Shown here: positions 1-6,820 of the stretch, piece by piece
Numbering within the stretch: the stretch's first letter is position 1
Layout: each line of letters opens with the position of its first letter
The notes under the pieces: generated by a model
What the model saw: the letters and a program-made list of their open reading frames with translations, nothing else
Databases searched by the model: none
What the model was told of the DNA's origin: nothing
NCBI GenBank assembly: GCA_947442505.1
Contig: CANEVR010000021.1
Coordinates: 1 to 37,985, forward strand
DNA length: 37,985 nt
From: Flavobacteriales bacterium
Lineage (GTDB): Bacteria; Bacteroidota; Bacteroidia; Flavobacteriales_D; Sanyastnellaceae
Reading direction: 5' to 3'
Translations under genes and position numbers: made by a program

Positions 1-377
1 ATGGAAATCTCTCCCATTTTGGTGGTAAACAATTTTCCTGTTATTCCAATGAAATCTCCGTAATGTACCCAGTGTTTCACCACATCGTTGTACAGCGATT
101 TGTCATCTCCGGGACAAATTTCATCTACGTTAAGGTACAATTGTATTTTACCAATGGCATCTTGAAGATCAGCGAAAGTAGCCTTTCCCATCACCCGCTG
201 GTTCATGATTCTTCCAGCAAGTGTTACTTCTTTTCCTTCTTCATATTGATGAAGGCAATCTTGAGAAGTATGGGTTGTTTTAAACTCAGCAGCTGGAAAG
301 GGGTCTATTCCGTGGTTTTTGAGTTTGGTTAAAGCTTCTCTTCTAACAATTTCTTCTGGAGACAAATGCGCATTCAT
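1..377 (-). CDS. lysS: Lysine-tRNA ligase, N-terminal part (runs off the window)
   Basis: Charges tRNA-Lys with lysine in the cytoplasm (class II aminoacyl-tRNA synthetase). Only the first 125 codons are present. The reading frame from the ATG at 377 begins MNAHLSPEEIVRREALTKL and continues through the anticodon-binding OB-fold with AGRIMNQRVMGKATFADLQD and GITGKLFTTKMGEIS, which match the bacterial LysRS N-terminal domain. The catalytic domain lies outside the window. The start is chosen because the ATG sits four bases after a TAAATTCG promoter-like box; there is no Shine-Dalgarno site. rsmI ends 9 bases upstream on the same strand, so lysS could also be read from the rsmI transcript. Recognition is by sequence motif only, but it is strong. 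Confidence 0.93.
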   Translation of the reverse strand, partial: MNAHLSPEEIVRREALTKLKNHGIDPFPAAEFKTTHTSQDCLHQYEEGKEVTLAGRIMNQRVMGKATFADLQDAIGKIQLYLNVDEICPGDDKSLYNDVVKHWVHYGDFIGITGKLFTTKMGEIS

Positions 378-381
378 GTTG

Positions 382-410
382 CGAATTTAATCTTTCTGTG
401 GTGATACCAA
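382..410 (-). promoter_or_regulatory. Putative lysS promoter inside the 3' end of rsmI
   Basis: On the minus strand a TTG (410-408) is followed after 18 bases by TAAATTCG (389-382), close to the Bacteroidota -7 consensus TAnnTTTG. The box includes the rsmI stop codon (TAA, 389-387) and ends four bases before the lysS ATG, so transcription would start at or next to the start codon. Inferred from sequence only. Confidence 0.5.
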
Positions 411-1058
411 GACAACAAACTCACCTTTTGGTTCATGATTTTCAAACCATTCTTTGGCGCTGGCAAGATTTCCTCTGAAGATTTCTTCATGAATCTTTGA
501 AATTTCTCTGACTACAGCGCACTCCCTTTCTGGACCACAGAAGGTAAGGAGTTGGTCAATGGTTTTTACGATGCGGTGTGGGCTTTCATACAAAATGGTT
601 GTTTTGTCTTCTAATGCAATTTTTTTTATTCTTGTTTCTCTTCCTTTTTTGTGCGGAAGAAAACCTTCAAAGACAAATTTTTCAGCAGGCAGGCCGCTGC
701 AAACCAAGGCAGGAACAAATGCAGTGGGACCAGGCAAGCACTCAATGGTAATGTCCTCCTTGATGCATTCGCGTATGAGCAAAAAGCCGGGGTCAGAAAT
801 GGCGGGTGTTCCTGCGTCTGTGATGAGACAAGTCAAATTGTTGGACTTGATTTTGTCTACCACTTTATGCAAGGTGTGGTGTTCGTTGTTTTGATGGTAA
901 CTGAGAAGCGGTTTTTGAATGCCAAAGTGCTGCAGAAGTTTGCTGCTGTGTCGGGTGTCTTCACAAAGAATTAAATCACATTCTTTGAGGTATCTAATGG
1001 CCCGTAAAGTAATGTCTTCCAAGTTGCCCAGAGGGGTGGGAACCAGCGCTAGCTTCAT
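387..1058 (-). CDS. rsmI: 16S rRNA (cytidine-1402-2'-O)-methyltransferase RsmI
   Basis: Methylates the 2'-OH of C1402 in 16S rRNA, in the decoding centre, with S-adenosylmethionine. The 223-residue protein shows the RsmI hallmarks: PTPLGNLEDITLRA near the N-terminus, CEDTRHSSKLL around residue 33, then LITDAGTPAISDPG and LPGPTAFVPALVCSGLP of the tetrapyrrole-methylase fold. It is shorter than the roughly 280-residue proteobacterial enzyme and stops after the methylase domain; short forms of this kind are, to my knowledge, normal in Bacteroidota. The ATG at 1058 overlaps the stop of the upstream 254-residue gene in an ATGA arrangement, implying translational coupling. Confidence 0.95.
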   Translation of the reverse strand: MKLALVPTPLGNLEDITLRAIRYLKECDLILCEDTRHSSKLLQHFGIQKPLLSYHQNNEHHTLHKVVDKIKSNNLTCLITDAGTPAISDPGFLLIRECIKEDITIECLPGPTAFVPALVCSGLPAEKFVFEGFLPHKKGRETRIKKIALEDKTTILYESPHRIVKTIDQLLTFCGPERECAVVREISKIHEEIFRGNLASAKEWFENHEPKGEFVVLVSPQKD

Positions 1059-1819
1059 ATTTCGTGACGGCGTTGAACCAAATCCAAGAGTTCAATGAAT
1101 GCGATAGATGTCTCATCCCATGACCATTTTTGTTTGTAGCTTTGGAATAGCTGAAGAGCCTTCTCAGGCTCACAATTGTTCAATGCTGATATGGTAATTT
1201 CATACTGTTCGGAATCACCATTGAAAAGTTCACGTGCAAATTGGAAACGTTGGTTCATCGTGATGCTTTTTTTAAGATCATCGATTTTGGATTTTTCCAA
1301 TCGGTTTAAAATGGTAGAGGTGTTCTGATTTTGAGAAAGGATATCGTTCAGTGAAACAATTGGGGTAGGCTCTGTTTGGGTGGGTTCAGAAGAAATTTCA
1401 ATGAAAGATTCCGTTGTTTCGACAATTGGAGAATTGTCTGATTTGGTCACTTCTTCAATCATGTCCATCAGATTCACTTGACGCTGATCTGCTATGGTTT
1501 CGATATGTGAAGGATTAAGTTCTGGTTCCGATGAAGCATCGGTATCGTCTTCTGAAATATCTGACAAATCCAATGTGAAGGTGGGTAATTCAAAGGATAC
1601 CTCGGAAATGGGGTTTTCTTCAATTGTTTGGATATTCACTTCCTGTTCATACGCTTTGTGTCTGAGCACAACCAATCGCTCATAAAGGTCGCGGGCATTG
1701 CTAACCATCGACTCAAGGCTTTCTTTTTTGTACTGACCGCTGTACAAATGGTTCAGTTGATCAGTCAATTGCTGGGCGAGGCTTTGTAAGGGGATGAAGT
1801 GATTTTCCATATGCGTCAT
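1055..1819 (-). CDS. Conserved Bacteroidota protein of unknown function, 254 aa
   Basis: No function recognised. The N-terminus (about residues 1-60) is predicted helical, with heptad-like leucines (LQSLAQQLTDQLNHLYSG). The middle (about 70-160) is a low-complexity acidic linker rich in Ser, Thr, Glu and Asp. The C-terminal 75 residues are compact and contain a pattern I associate with an uncharacterised Bacteroidota family: SITMNQRFQFARELFNGD, then EKALQLFQSYKQKWSWDE. There is no signal peptide or membrane segment, so it is likely cytoplasmic. The start is either the ATG at 1819 or the one at 1810; 1819 is preferred because it lies seven bases after a TATTTTAG box (1834-1827). Its stop overlaps the rsmI start, so the two genes probably form an operon. 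Confidence 0.8.
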   Translation of the reverse strand: MTHMENHFIPLQSLAQQLTDQLNHLYSGQYKKESLESMVSNARDLYERLVVLRHKAYEQEVNIQTIEENPISEVSFELPTFTLDLSDISEDDTDASSEPELNPSHIETIADQRQVNLMDMIEEVTKSDNSPIVETTESFIEISSEPTQTEPTPIVSLNDILSQNQNTSTILNRLEKSKIDDLKKSITMNQRFQFARELFNGDSEQYEITISALNNCEPEKALQLFQSYKQKWSWDETSIAFIELLDLVQRRHEI

Positions 1820-1897
1820 GTTGCGGCTAAAATAGGGGTATGTTTCAACCCCTCTTGTGGGAATTGAAAGAGTTATTCAAAGTAAAAAGTGAGTTAC

Positions 1898-2248
1898 TTA
1901 AACGGGGTTTCTCAATGATTTTGGAAGTCCATTCCAAACACATTCATAGCTGTGGTCTATCAATTCCCAGATGATTTTTTGGGGCACATCAGAAGGAAAG
2001 TATATGGTATTCCAATGTTTTTTATTGGCGTGATAACCTGGTTTTATGCCTTCATAAAGGTTTCTGAGTTCAATGGCCTTTTCGGGATTGCATTTGAGAT
2101 TGATTCCATCAAATTCAAATACATCTGTCATGGCAAATATTTTACCGTGCACTTTAAAGACCAAGGTTGTTTGATCAAAAGGAAATTCTTCTGTGGTGTG
2201 GGGTTTGGAAAGACAATAATCCCTGAAGGATTCAATGTGAAAATCCAT
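1898..2248 (-). CDS. MmcQ/YjbR family protein
   Basis: Small cytoplasmic protein of 116 residues with the YjbR/CyaY-like fold; the family's biochemical role is not settled. The signature features are present: an N-terminal FRDYCLSKPHTTEEFPFD, the VFKVHGKIFAM strand pair, LKCNPEKAIELRNLYEGI, then PGYHANKKHWNTIYF and the C-terminal ELIDHSYECVWNGLPK. Length is normal for the family. It starts two bases after the porP-like stop codon on the same strand, so it is probably the last gene of that transcript. Nothing suggests a link to secretion beyond position. The 78 bases after it (1820-1897) hold only a weak A+T-rich hairpin (AAGTAA...TTACTT), not a convincing terminator. Confidence 0.88.
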   Translation of the reverse strand: MDFHIESFRDYCLSKPHTTEEFPFDQTTLVFKVHGKIFAMTDVFEFDGINLKCNPEKAIELRNLYEGIKPGYHANKKHWNTIYFPSDVPQKIIWELIDHSYECVWNGLPKSLRNPV

Positions 2249-2250
2249 GA

Positions 2251-3183
2251 TTACTCGTAGGCAGCGCAGAGTTCTTTTTCTTTACCAAGCACGGCGCATG
2301 TTTTTAGCGCGAGACTAATTTCATGGGTGTGGTAAGAGCCGTATTTTAATCGATTCAACGTTAAATCGTATGCGTAGGAAACGGACAATTGTTTGTACAA
2401 ATCAAACTTAACAATGCCACTCACGCCATGGCCGTTTCTGGCTGCAAACCCTAGGCTAAATTTCTTTCTGTAGGATAAAAGCGCCTGTGCATCGATGGCG
2501 GGTCGTGTTCCCTTGACCCATCGGAACATGAATGAAGGTTTGAATGCGAGATCTTTTGAAATCTTGATGTATTTTCCGTACACGATGCTGAAGTGTCTGT
2601 TGTATCTCCCTGTCTGCAGACCATCGATGGCCGAATTGGTAAGTGATTTAATGGAAAGGCCGTAGAATCGGTCACCACGGTACAACCACACGCCCGCGTT
2701 AATGTTGGGAAAGATATAATCACTAATCACCCCGTTGATGACTGTTTCATTGTAAGGATCCGCAAAATTTATTTTGGAATAATCGATTCTGATTTGGGTT
2801 AGACCTACAGCAATACCTCCCGCAAGGTTATATCCTTTGCTTACACGGGTGTGGTAGGCATAATTGACCATTAGAGAGGTTGATCCAAAAGCACCATAAG
2901 TATCTGATTCTATATTGGCGCCAAGACCTTGAAAAGCGTTTCTCATTGCCCTCAAACGACCGTGAATGAACACATTGGTTGTTTTGGGCGCGCCATCAAT
3001 ACCAGACCATTGTTGACGGTAGTTGGATTTGATTTCCGTGCAAGTTGTATATCCCGTTGCTGCAGGATTCACCAATTGATAATTGAAAATGAAATTGGTG
3101 TATTGGGTCAGCTGTTGCCCCCATAGCCATTGGAAACAAAGGGATAATGCAATAACGAGGCTATATTTTTTTAGGGGATTCAT
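2251..3183 (-). CDS. PorP/SprF family type IX secretion membrane protein
   Basis: Outer-membrane beta-barrel of the PorP/SprF family. Known members help secrete or anchor T9SS cargo, particularly proteins with the gliding-type (type B) C-terminal domain. The 310-residue protein has a signal peptide (KYSLVIALSLCFQWLWGQ), the family opening QYTNFIFNYQLVNPAATGYT, and SNYRQQWSGIDGAPKTTNVF, followed by many alternating amphipathic strands. I place the start at the ATG at 3183, not the TTG at 3186, because that ATG shares its A with the stop codon of the upstream CHU_C gene (TGATG). The tight coupling implies the upstream protein is its cargo or partner. Confidence 0.9.
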   Translation of the reverse strand: MNPLKKYSLVIALSLCFQWLWGQQLTQYTNFIFNYQLVNPAATGYTTCTEIKSNYRQQWSGIDGAPKTTNVFIHGRLRAMRNAFQGLGANIESDTYGAFGSTSLMVNYAYHTRVSKGYNLAGGIAVGLTQIRIDYSKINFADPYNETVINGVISDYIFPNINAGVWLYRGDRFYGLSIKSLTNSAIDGLQTGRYNRHFSIVYGKYIKISKDLAFKPSFMFRWVKGTRPAIDAQALLSYRKKFSLGFAARNGHGVSGIVKFDLYKQLSVSYAYDLTLNRLKYGSYHTHEISLALKTCAVLGKEKELCAAYE

Positions 3184-4205
3184 CAATGCATTACGGATAT
3201 AAAACCAGTGTAGGGTTCAATGTAAACGACGGGGCTGTTGAGTTCAATGACATAATAATAACTTCCAGTTGGAAGTTTTTTTCCTCGGTTAGTGCCATCC
3301 CACGGTGTAGCATATCCTATAGATCTGAATACATTTTGTCCCCACCTGTCATATACGTTTACCTCTGCGCGGGGGAATTTTTGTATGCCCAAGATCCCCC
3401 AAGTATCGTTTACATTGTCTCCATTTGGAGAGATGGCATTGAAAAAATCAATTGCATTCCCAACCAAGACCTGCACAGTGCCGCTTACATCACACAGACC
3501 AATTTGAGAGTTGACATTGAAGACTGTGGTTTCCGTTGGAAATGCATTGGTTACCTCCGCATTGGCATTTCCAACAAATTCAGCGGGCGTCCAGGAGACT
3601 GTGGCATCCGGTGTTTGACCAGAGACCGTAATTTGGGACTCTTGTCCGGCAAAAATAAAACTAGGGGTTTTGGTTGTAGAAATCTCCAGTGGACTTCCAG
3701 AAACAGATAGCTGAACGGAGCAATCCCCAAAAAGTGTGGAATTGTGATTGGACCCTACGACAACAAGAAAATTGGAATGGGAAGGAAGTGAACTGAATGG
3801 TAATGTTGTTTCTTCGCCTAAAAGCAGATAACAACCCAGTTGATTGATATAATTGAGGCTGTCACAGGCCCCCTGTTCACCATCGATTTGAATAATGGAG
3901 ATGAAAATGCTGTCCAAAGCAACTTGTGCAGTTCCAGTTACAGGATCGACTTGAATGTAGTCGCACTCATCTCTTCTTATGGTTAGATTGAGTGTACCTC
4001 CCAACCCGCCGGTTGTCAATAAATAGGAGAAACTTGAGCTTGCTTCAAAACACCCATACTGAAAAGACCCACCATCCAGATGGTTTTCTGGAACTTCCTC
4101 CACATTGGCACACAAAGGGTGTGAAGTGATTTCTGCACAGGATTGACCACAAACCCAAATACAACAGAAAAATGCAATTACCGAGAGTGACCACTGCTTA
4201 CCCAT
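3183..4205 (-). CDS. Secreted protein with gliding-motility-associated C-terminal domain (T9SS type B cargo)
   Basis: Likely surface or secreted protein of 340 residues. A signal peptide lies at residues 1-21 (WSLSVIAFFCCIWVCGQ), followed by a cysteine-containing beta-rich region and an Ig/PKD-like segment (about 200-250, VSWTPAEFVGNANAE). The last 85 residues form a CHU_C/gliding-motility C-terminal domain, including AISPNGDNVNDTWGI, NVYDRWGQNVFRS and PTGSYYYVIELN. The frame is open further upstream, but the ATG at 4205 is chosen because it begins the signal peptide and lies four bases after a perfect TATATTTG box. It is short for this class, whose members often exceed 1000 residues. The downstream PorP/SprF gene overlaps its stop codon. 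Confidence 0.88.
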   Translation of the reverse strand: MGKQWSLSVIAFFCCIWVCGQSCAEITSHPLCANVEEVPENHLDGGSFQYGCFEASSSFSYLLTTGGLGGTLNLTIRRDECDYIQVDPVTGTAQVALDSIFISIIQIDGEQGACDSLNYINQLGCYLLLGEETTLPFSSLPSHSNFLVVVGSNHNSTLFGDCSVQLSVSGSPLEISTTKTPSFIFAGQESQITVSGQTPDATVSWTPAEFVGNANAEVTNAFPTETTVFNVNSQIGLCDVSGTVQVLVGNAIDFFNAISPNGDNVNDTWGILGIQKFPRAEVNVYDRWGQNVFRSIGYATPWDGTNRGKKLPTGSYYYVIELNSPVVYIEPYTGFISVMH

Positions 4206-4209
4206 AAAA

Positions 4210-4217
4210 CAAATATA
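4210..4217 (-). promoter_or_regulatory. -7 promoter box before the CHU_C/PorP gene pair
   Basis: Reads TATATTTG on the minus strand, an exact match to TAnnTTTG, and ends four bases before the ATG at 4205. No good -33 element is visible. The position implies a start of transcription at or next to the start codon. Confidence 0.5.
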
Positions 4218-4227
4218 AGCTGAGCAT

Positions 4228-4728
4228 TCAATAGAATTCGATAAGTAAAGCACTTTTTTCAACCGCCTGTCCTTGATTAACTTGAATGGATTTGATCTTC
4301 CCCTCTCCTTGAGCCTTGATGACATTCTCCATTTTCATGGCTTCTAAAATGAGCAATGGCGTGTCTTTGATAACCTCTTCGTCCACATTCACCAAGATTT
4401 GCCTCACCAATCCTGGCATTGGAGCTTTTAAGTTTTTGACTTTTTTGGTTGATGCGCTTCCCATTCCCAACTTTTCTAATAAAGCATCTATCGGCTGGGT
4501 TATGGTGATGCTGAATTCGGTATGGTTGATTTTGACAGTAGCTGTATTTGATTCTGAATGAAAAGCAATCCACTCCCCTCTGTAGGTTTTATTTTGGTAT
4601 TTAAGACAAAAATGACCTTTTTTTTCAGATGGTTGGATTTCAATCTTTTCTCCATTCCATTTTGTGTTGTGAAATGTATTGTCCCAACTAAAGTCAAATT
4701 CTTTATTTCCGATTCGCGCTTTTGTCAT
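4228..4728 (-). CDS. Biotin/lipoyl-attachment protein (biotin carboxyl carrier subunit)
   Basis: A 166-residue carrier that would hold biotin for an acyl-CoA or pyruvate-type carboxylase. The C-terminal 70 residues form the biotinyl domain: KNLKAPMPGLVRQILVNVDE, then LLILEAMKMENVIKA with the acceptor lysine at K132 in EAMKMEN, then a GQAVEKSALLIEF end. The N-terminal 95 residues are a less conserved beta-rich region seen in stand-alone Bacteroidota carriers. No carboxylase or carboxyltransferase subunit lies nearby, so its partner is encoded elsewhere. It is divergent from hemW with only 15 bases between start codons. The CHU_C gene begins 22 bases after its stop but has its own promoter box. 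Confidence 0.9.
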   Translation of the reverse strand: MTKARIGNKEFDFSWDNTFHNTKWNGEKIEIQPSEKKGHFCLKYQNKTYRGEWIAFHSESNTATVKINHTEFSITITQPIDALLEKLGMGSASTKKVKNLKAPMPGLVRQILVNVDEEVIKDTPLLILEAMKMENVIKAQGEGKIKSIQVNQGQAVEKSALLIEFY

Positions 4729-4735
4729 AATATCG

Positions 4736-4743
4736 CAAAGCTA
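4736..4743 (-). promoter_or_regulatory. -7 promoter box for the biotin carrier gene, touching the hemW start codon
   Basis: Reads TAGCTTTG on the minus strand (exact TAnnTTTG) and ends seven bases before the ATG at 4728. Its other end abuts the hemW ATG at 4744, so the upstream promoter half would lie within hemW coding sequence. A clear -33 element was not seen. Confidence 0.45.
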
Positions 4744-5898
4744 ATGAGAAATCGATTGGGGATTTATTTTCATGTTCCTTTTTGCAAGCAGGCATGTACC
4801 TATTGTGACTTTCACTTTTCTACGCAACTGAATAAGGTGTCAGAATTAATGGAGGCCATAGAATTGGAGTTAGAGTGGCATATCAAAACGCAGGATTGTC
4901 AACCATTGCGATCAGTTTATTTTGGCGGCGGCACACCCAGTGTTGTTGACCCAAAATATTTGAGCGGTTTTGTGCAAACTTTGGACAAGTCATTGGGATG
5001 GTCTGGTGATCCAGAAATAACCATGGAAGTAAATCCCGATGATGTGAACCCCACTATCATCAAGGAGTGGAAGGCCATCGGTGTCAACCGATTTAGCATG
5101 GGTGTACAAAGTTTTGATGACCATGTATTGCGATGGATGAACCGAGCGCATGGTGCTCAGGAAGCAGATAGAGCCATCAAAAGTTTGCAGGATGCAGGAT
5201 TGCCCAACATCACCATGGACATTATTTATGGACACGGGATGAACAACGACCTCTCTTGGGAGGCGGATATCGAGAAATTTATTTCCTACCAAACTCCGCA
5301 TTTGAGCGCCTATGCATTGACGATTGAGGAAAAAACAGCCTTGTCGCACATGGCCGAAAAAGAAAAGTACATCCCAATGGAGGATGACCAAGTGGTGGCG
5401 CAGTTTTTATACCTGCATCAACGTTTGACAGAAATGGGAATGGACCATTATGAATTGTCCAATTATGCTTTTCCGGGTCACCAGTCTCAGCACAATTCTA
5501 GTTACTGGAAAGGGTTGCCCTTTTGGGGCGTGGGTCCATCTGCTCACGGATATGACGGACACCAGCGCAGAAAGATGAACATCGCCAATAACGCCTTGTA
5601 CGTGAAAGGTTGGTTAAACGGAGGGGAGGAGGCTTATGAATGGGAAGCGCTTTCCAATATTCAAATGTCCAATGAATTTTGGATGACTGGTATGCGAACG
5701 GCCAAGGGCGTAAATCTTGAGGAATGGAAAAACAAATTCCATTTGGAATTGCCAAAAAATTTTGACGCAATAATCGAGAAATGGAAAAGCAATCAATACT
5801 TGTCGTTACAAGAAAATACCTTATCTTGCACACCAAGCGGATGGATGGTGATGGATGCTATTCTCTCCGACTTGTTTTTAACCGAAACCAATTATTGA
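4744..5898 (+). CDS. hemW: Radical SAM protein HemW (heme chaperone; HemN-like)
   Basis: HemW is a radical SAM, heme-binding protein thought to deliver heme; it was long misannotated as oxygen-independent coproporphyrinogen oxidase. The 384-residue protein has the iron-sulfur motif CKQACTYCDFH (C14, C18, C21). It has Phe where true HemN has a fourth Cys, which favours HemW. FGGGTPSV, the EVNPDDV strand, MGVQSFDDHVLRWMNR and GLPFWGVGPSAHGYDG are all family blocks. The frame is open upstream to 4558, but the ATG at 4744 is the natural start because IYFHVPFCKQAC must lie at the N-terminus and the upstream stretch is antisense to the biotin carrier. Length fits the family. Confidence 0.93.
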   Translation: MRNRLGIYFHVPFCKQACTYCDFHFSTQLNKVSELMEAIELELEWHIKTQDCQPLRSVYFGGGTPSVVDPKYLSGFVQTLDKSLGWSGDPEITMEVNPDDVNPTIIKEWKAIGVNRFSMGVQSFDDHVLRWMNRAHGAQEADRAIKSLQDAGLPNITMDIIYGHGMNNDLSWEADIEKFISYQTPHLSAYALTIEEKTALSHMAEKEKYIPMEDDQVVAQFLYLHQRLTEMGMDHYELSNYAFPGHQSQHNSSYWKGLPFWGVGPSAHGYDGHQRRKMNIANNALYVKGWLNGGEEAYEWEALSNIQMSNEFWMTGMRTAKGVNLEEWKNKFHLELPKNFDAIIEKWKSNQYLSLQENTLSCTPSGWMVMDAILSDLFLTETNY

Positions 5899-5976
5899 AC
5901 AACTTGAAATCTCGCTCTTTTTGAGGTTGCTCTTTTGTACAATGGCTTAGGTGTTGAGTATGAAAGAACAATTGAA

Positions 5977-6819
5977 ATGAAGAAGTGGGATTTAGAAATA
6001 TCGTCCAAGACATTTTGGTGGAAGTGGAACTTGAAAGAGGTTTGGCGCTATCGTGACCTCCTTCTTCTGCTGGTGATGCGCGATTACAAGGCATCTTTTC
6101 GCCAAACGATATTGGGTCCAATTTGGTTTTTTATTCAACCCATTTTTACCACCATTGTTTATACGTTTGTCTTTAACCGTGTCGCCAAATTGGGCACAGA
6201 CAATCAGCCGCCTGCCTTGTTCTATCTGAGTGGCGTTATCCTTTGGAATTATTTCTCTACATCTTTGACTTCTACTTCCAATGCATTTATTCAGAACGCC
6301 AGTATTTTTGGAAAGGTCTATTTCCCGCGTTTGATTATTCCTGTATCTATTGTTCTTTCCAACTTGATGAAGTTTTCTGTTCAATTGGCTTTCTTCATTT
6401 GCATGTTGATTTATTATACCAATTTCACCATGTACACGGCCAACATGTCTTGGCACATTGTGTTGGTTCCCTTGCTGGTTTTGAACATGGCATTATTGGG
6501 ATTGGGAGCGGGAATGATTATTTCTTCGTTCACGACCAAGTACAGGGATTTGGCTTACTTGGTCACTTTTGGTGTTCAATTGTTGATGTACGCTACACCT
6601 GTTGTTTATCCATTGTCAATGGTAAAGGGCAAGTTGTTGAGCATCATTTTATTGAATCCCATGACAGGAATTGTTGAGGGATTTAGGTATGGTTTTTTGG
6701 GTACAGGTTCCTTTGAATGGGGGATGTTGGCCTACAGCTTCTCTTTTGCTGCTGTGATGTTGGTGATTGCCATCAGCCTTTTTAATCGGGTAGAAAAATC
6801 TTTTATGGATACGGTGTAA
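5977..6819 (+). CDS. ABC transporter permease for polysaccharide export (Wzm-like)
   Basis: Inner-membrane subunit of an ABC-2 exporter that moves a lipid-linked polysaccharide across the cytoplasmic membrane. The 280-residue protein has about six hydrophobic segments (roughly 46-66, 80-100, 125-150, 160-182, 195-212, 248-270). It shows the family blocks YKASFRQTILGPIWFFIQPI, IFGKVYFPRLIIPV, SSFTTKYRDLAYLV and NPMTGIVEGFRYGF. The frame extends upstream only to a TTG at 5935, so the ATG at 5977 is chosen. A six-codon ORF at 5960-5980 ends across this start. The ATP-binding subunit follows after one base. The 78 bases from hemW show no convincing promoter or terminator. Confidence 0.93.
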   Translation: MKKWDLEISSKTFWWKWNLKEVWRYRDLLLLLVMRDYKASFRQTILGPIWFFIQPIFTTIVYTFVFNRVAKLGTDNQPPALFYLSGVILWNYFSTSLTSTSNAFIQNASIFGKVYFPRLIIPVSIVLSNLMKFSVQLAFFICMLIYYTNFTMYTANMSWHIVLVPLLVLNMALLGLGAGMIISSFTTKYRDLAYLVTFGVQLLMYATPVVYPLSMVKGKLLSIILLNPMTGIVEGFRYGFLGTGSFEWGMLAYSFSFAAVMLVIAISLFNRVEKSFMDTV

Positions 6820-6820
6820 T

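Noticed and set aside
4206-4325. A 40-residue N-terminal extension of the CHU_C protein
   Set aside because: It would place charged sequence before the signal peptide and overlaps the biotin carrier gene; the ATG at 4205 gives a proper signal peptide and follows a promoter box.
4558-4743. A 62-residue N-terminal extension of hemW
   Set aside because: It is antisense to the biotin carrier, and HemW proteins begin close to the IYFHVPFC motif, so the ATG at 4744 is the start.
4744-5898. Oxygen-independent coproporphyrinogen oxidase HemN
   Set aside because: The iron-sulfur motif is C-x3-C-x2-C-x-F, not C-x3-C-x2-C-x-C, and the length is that of HemW.
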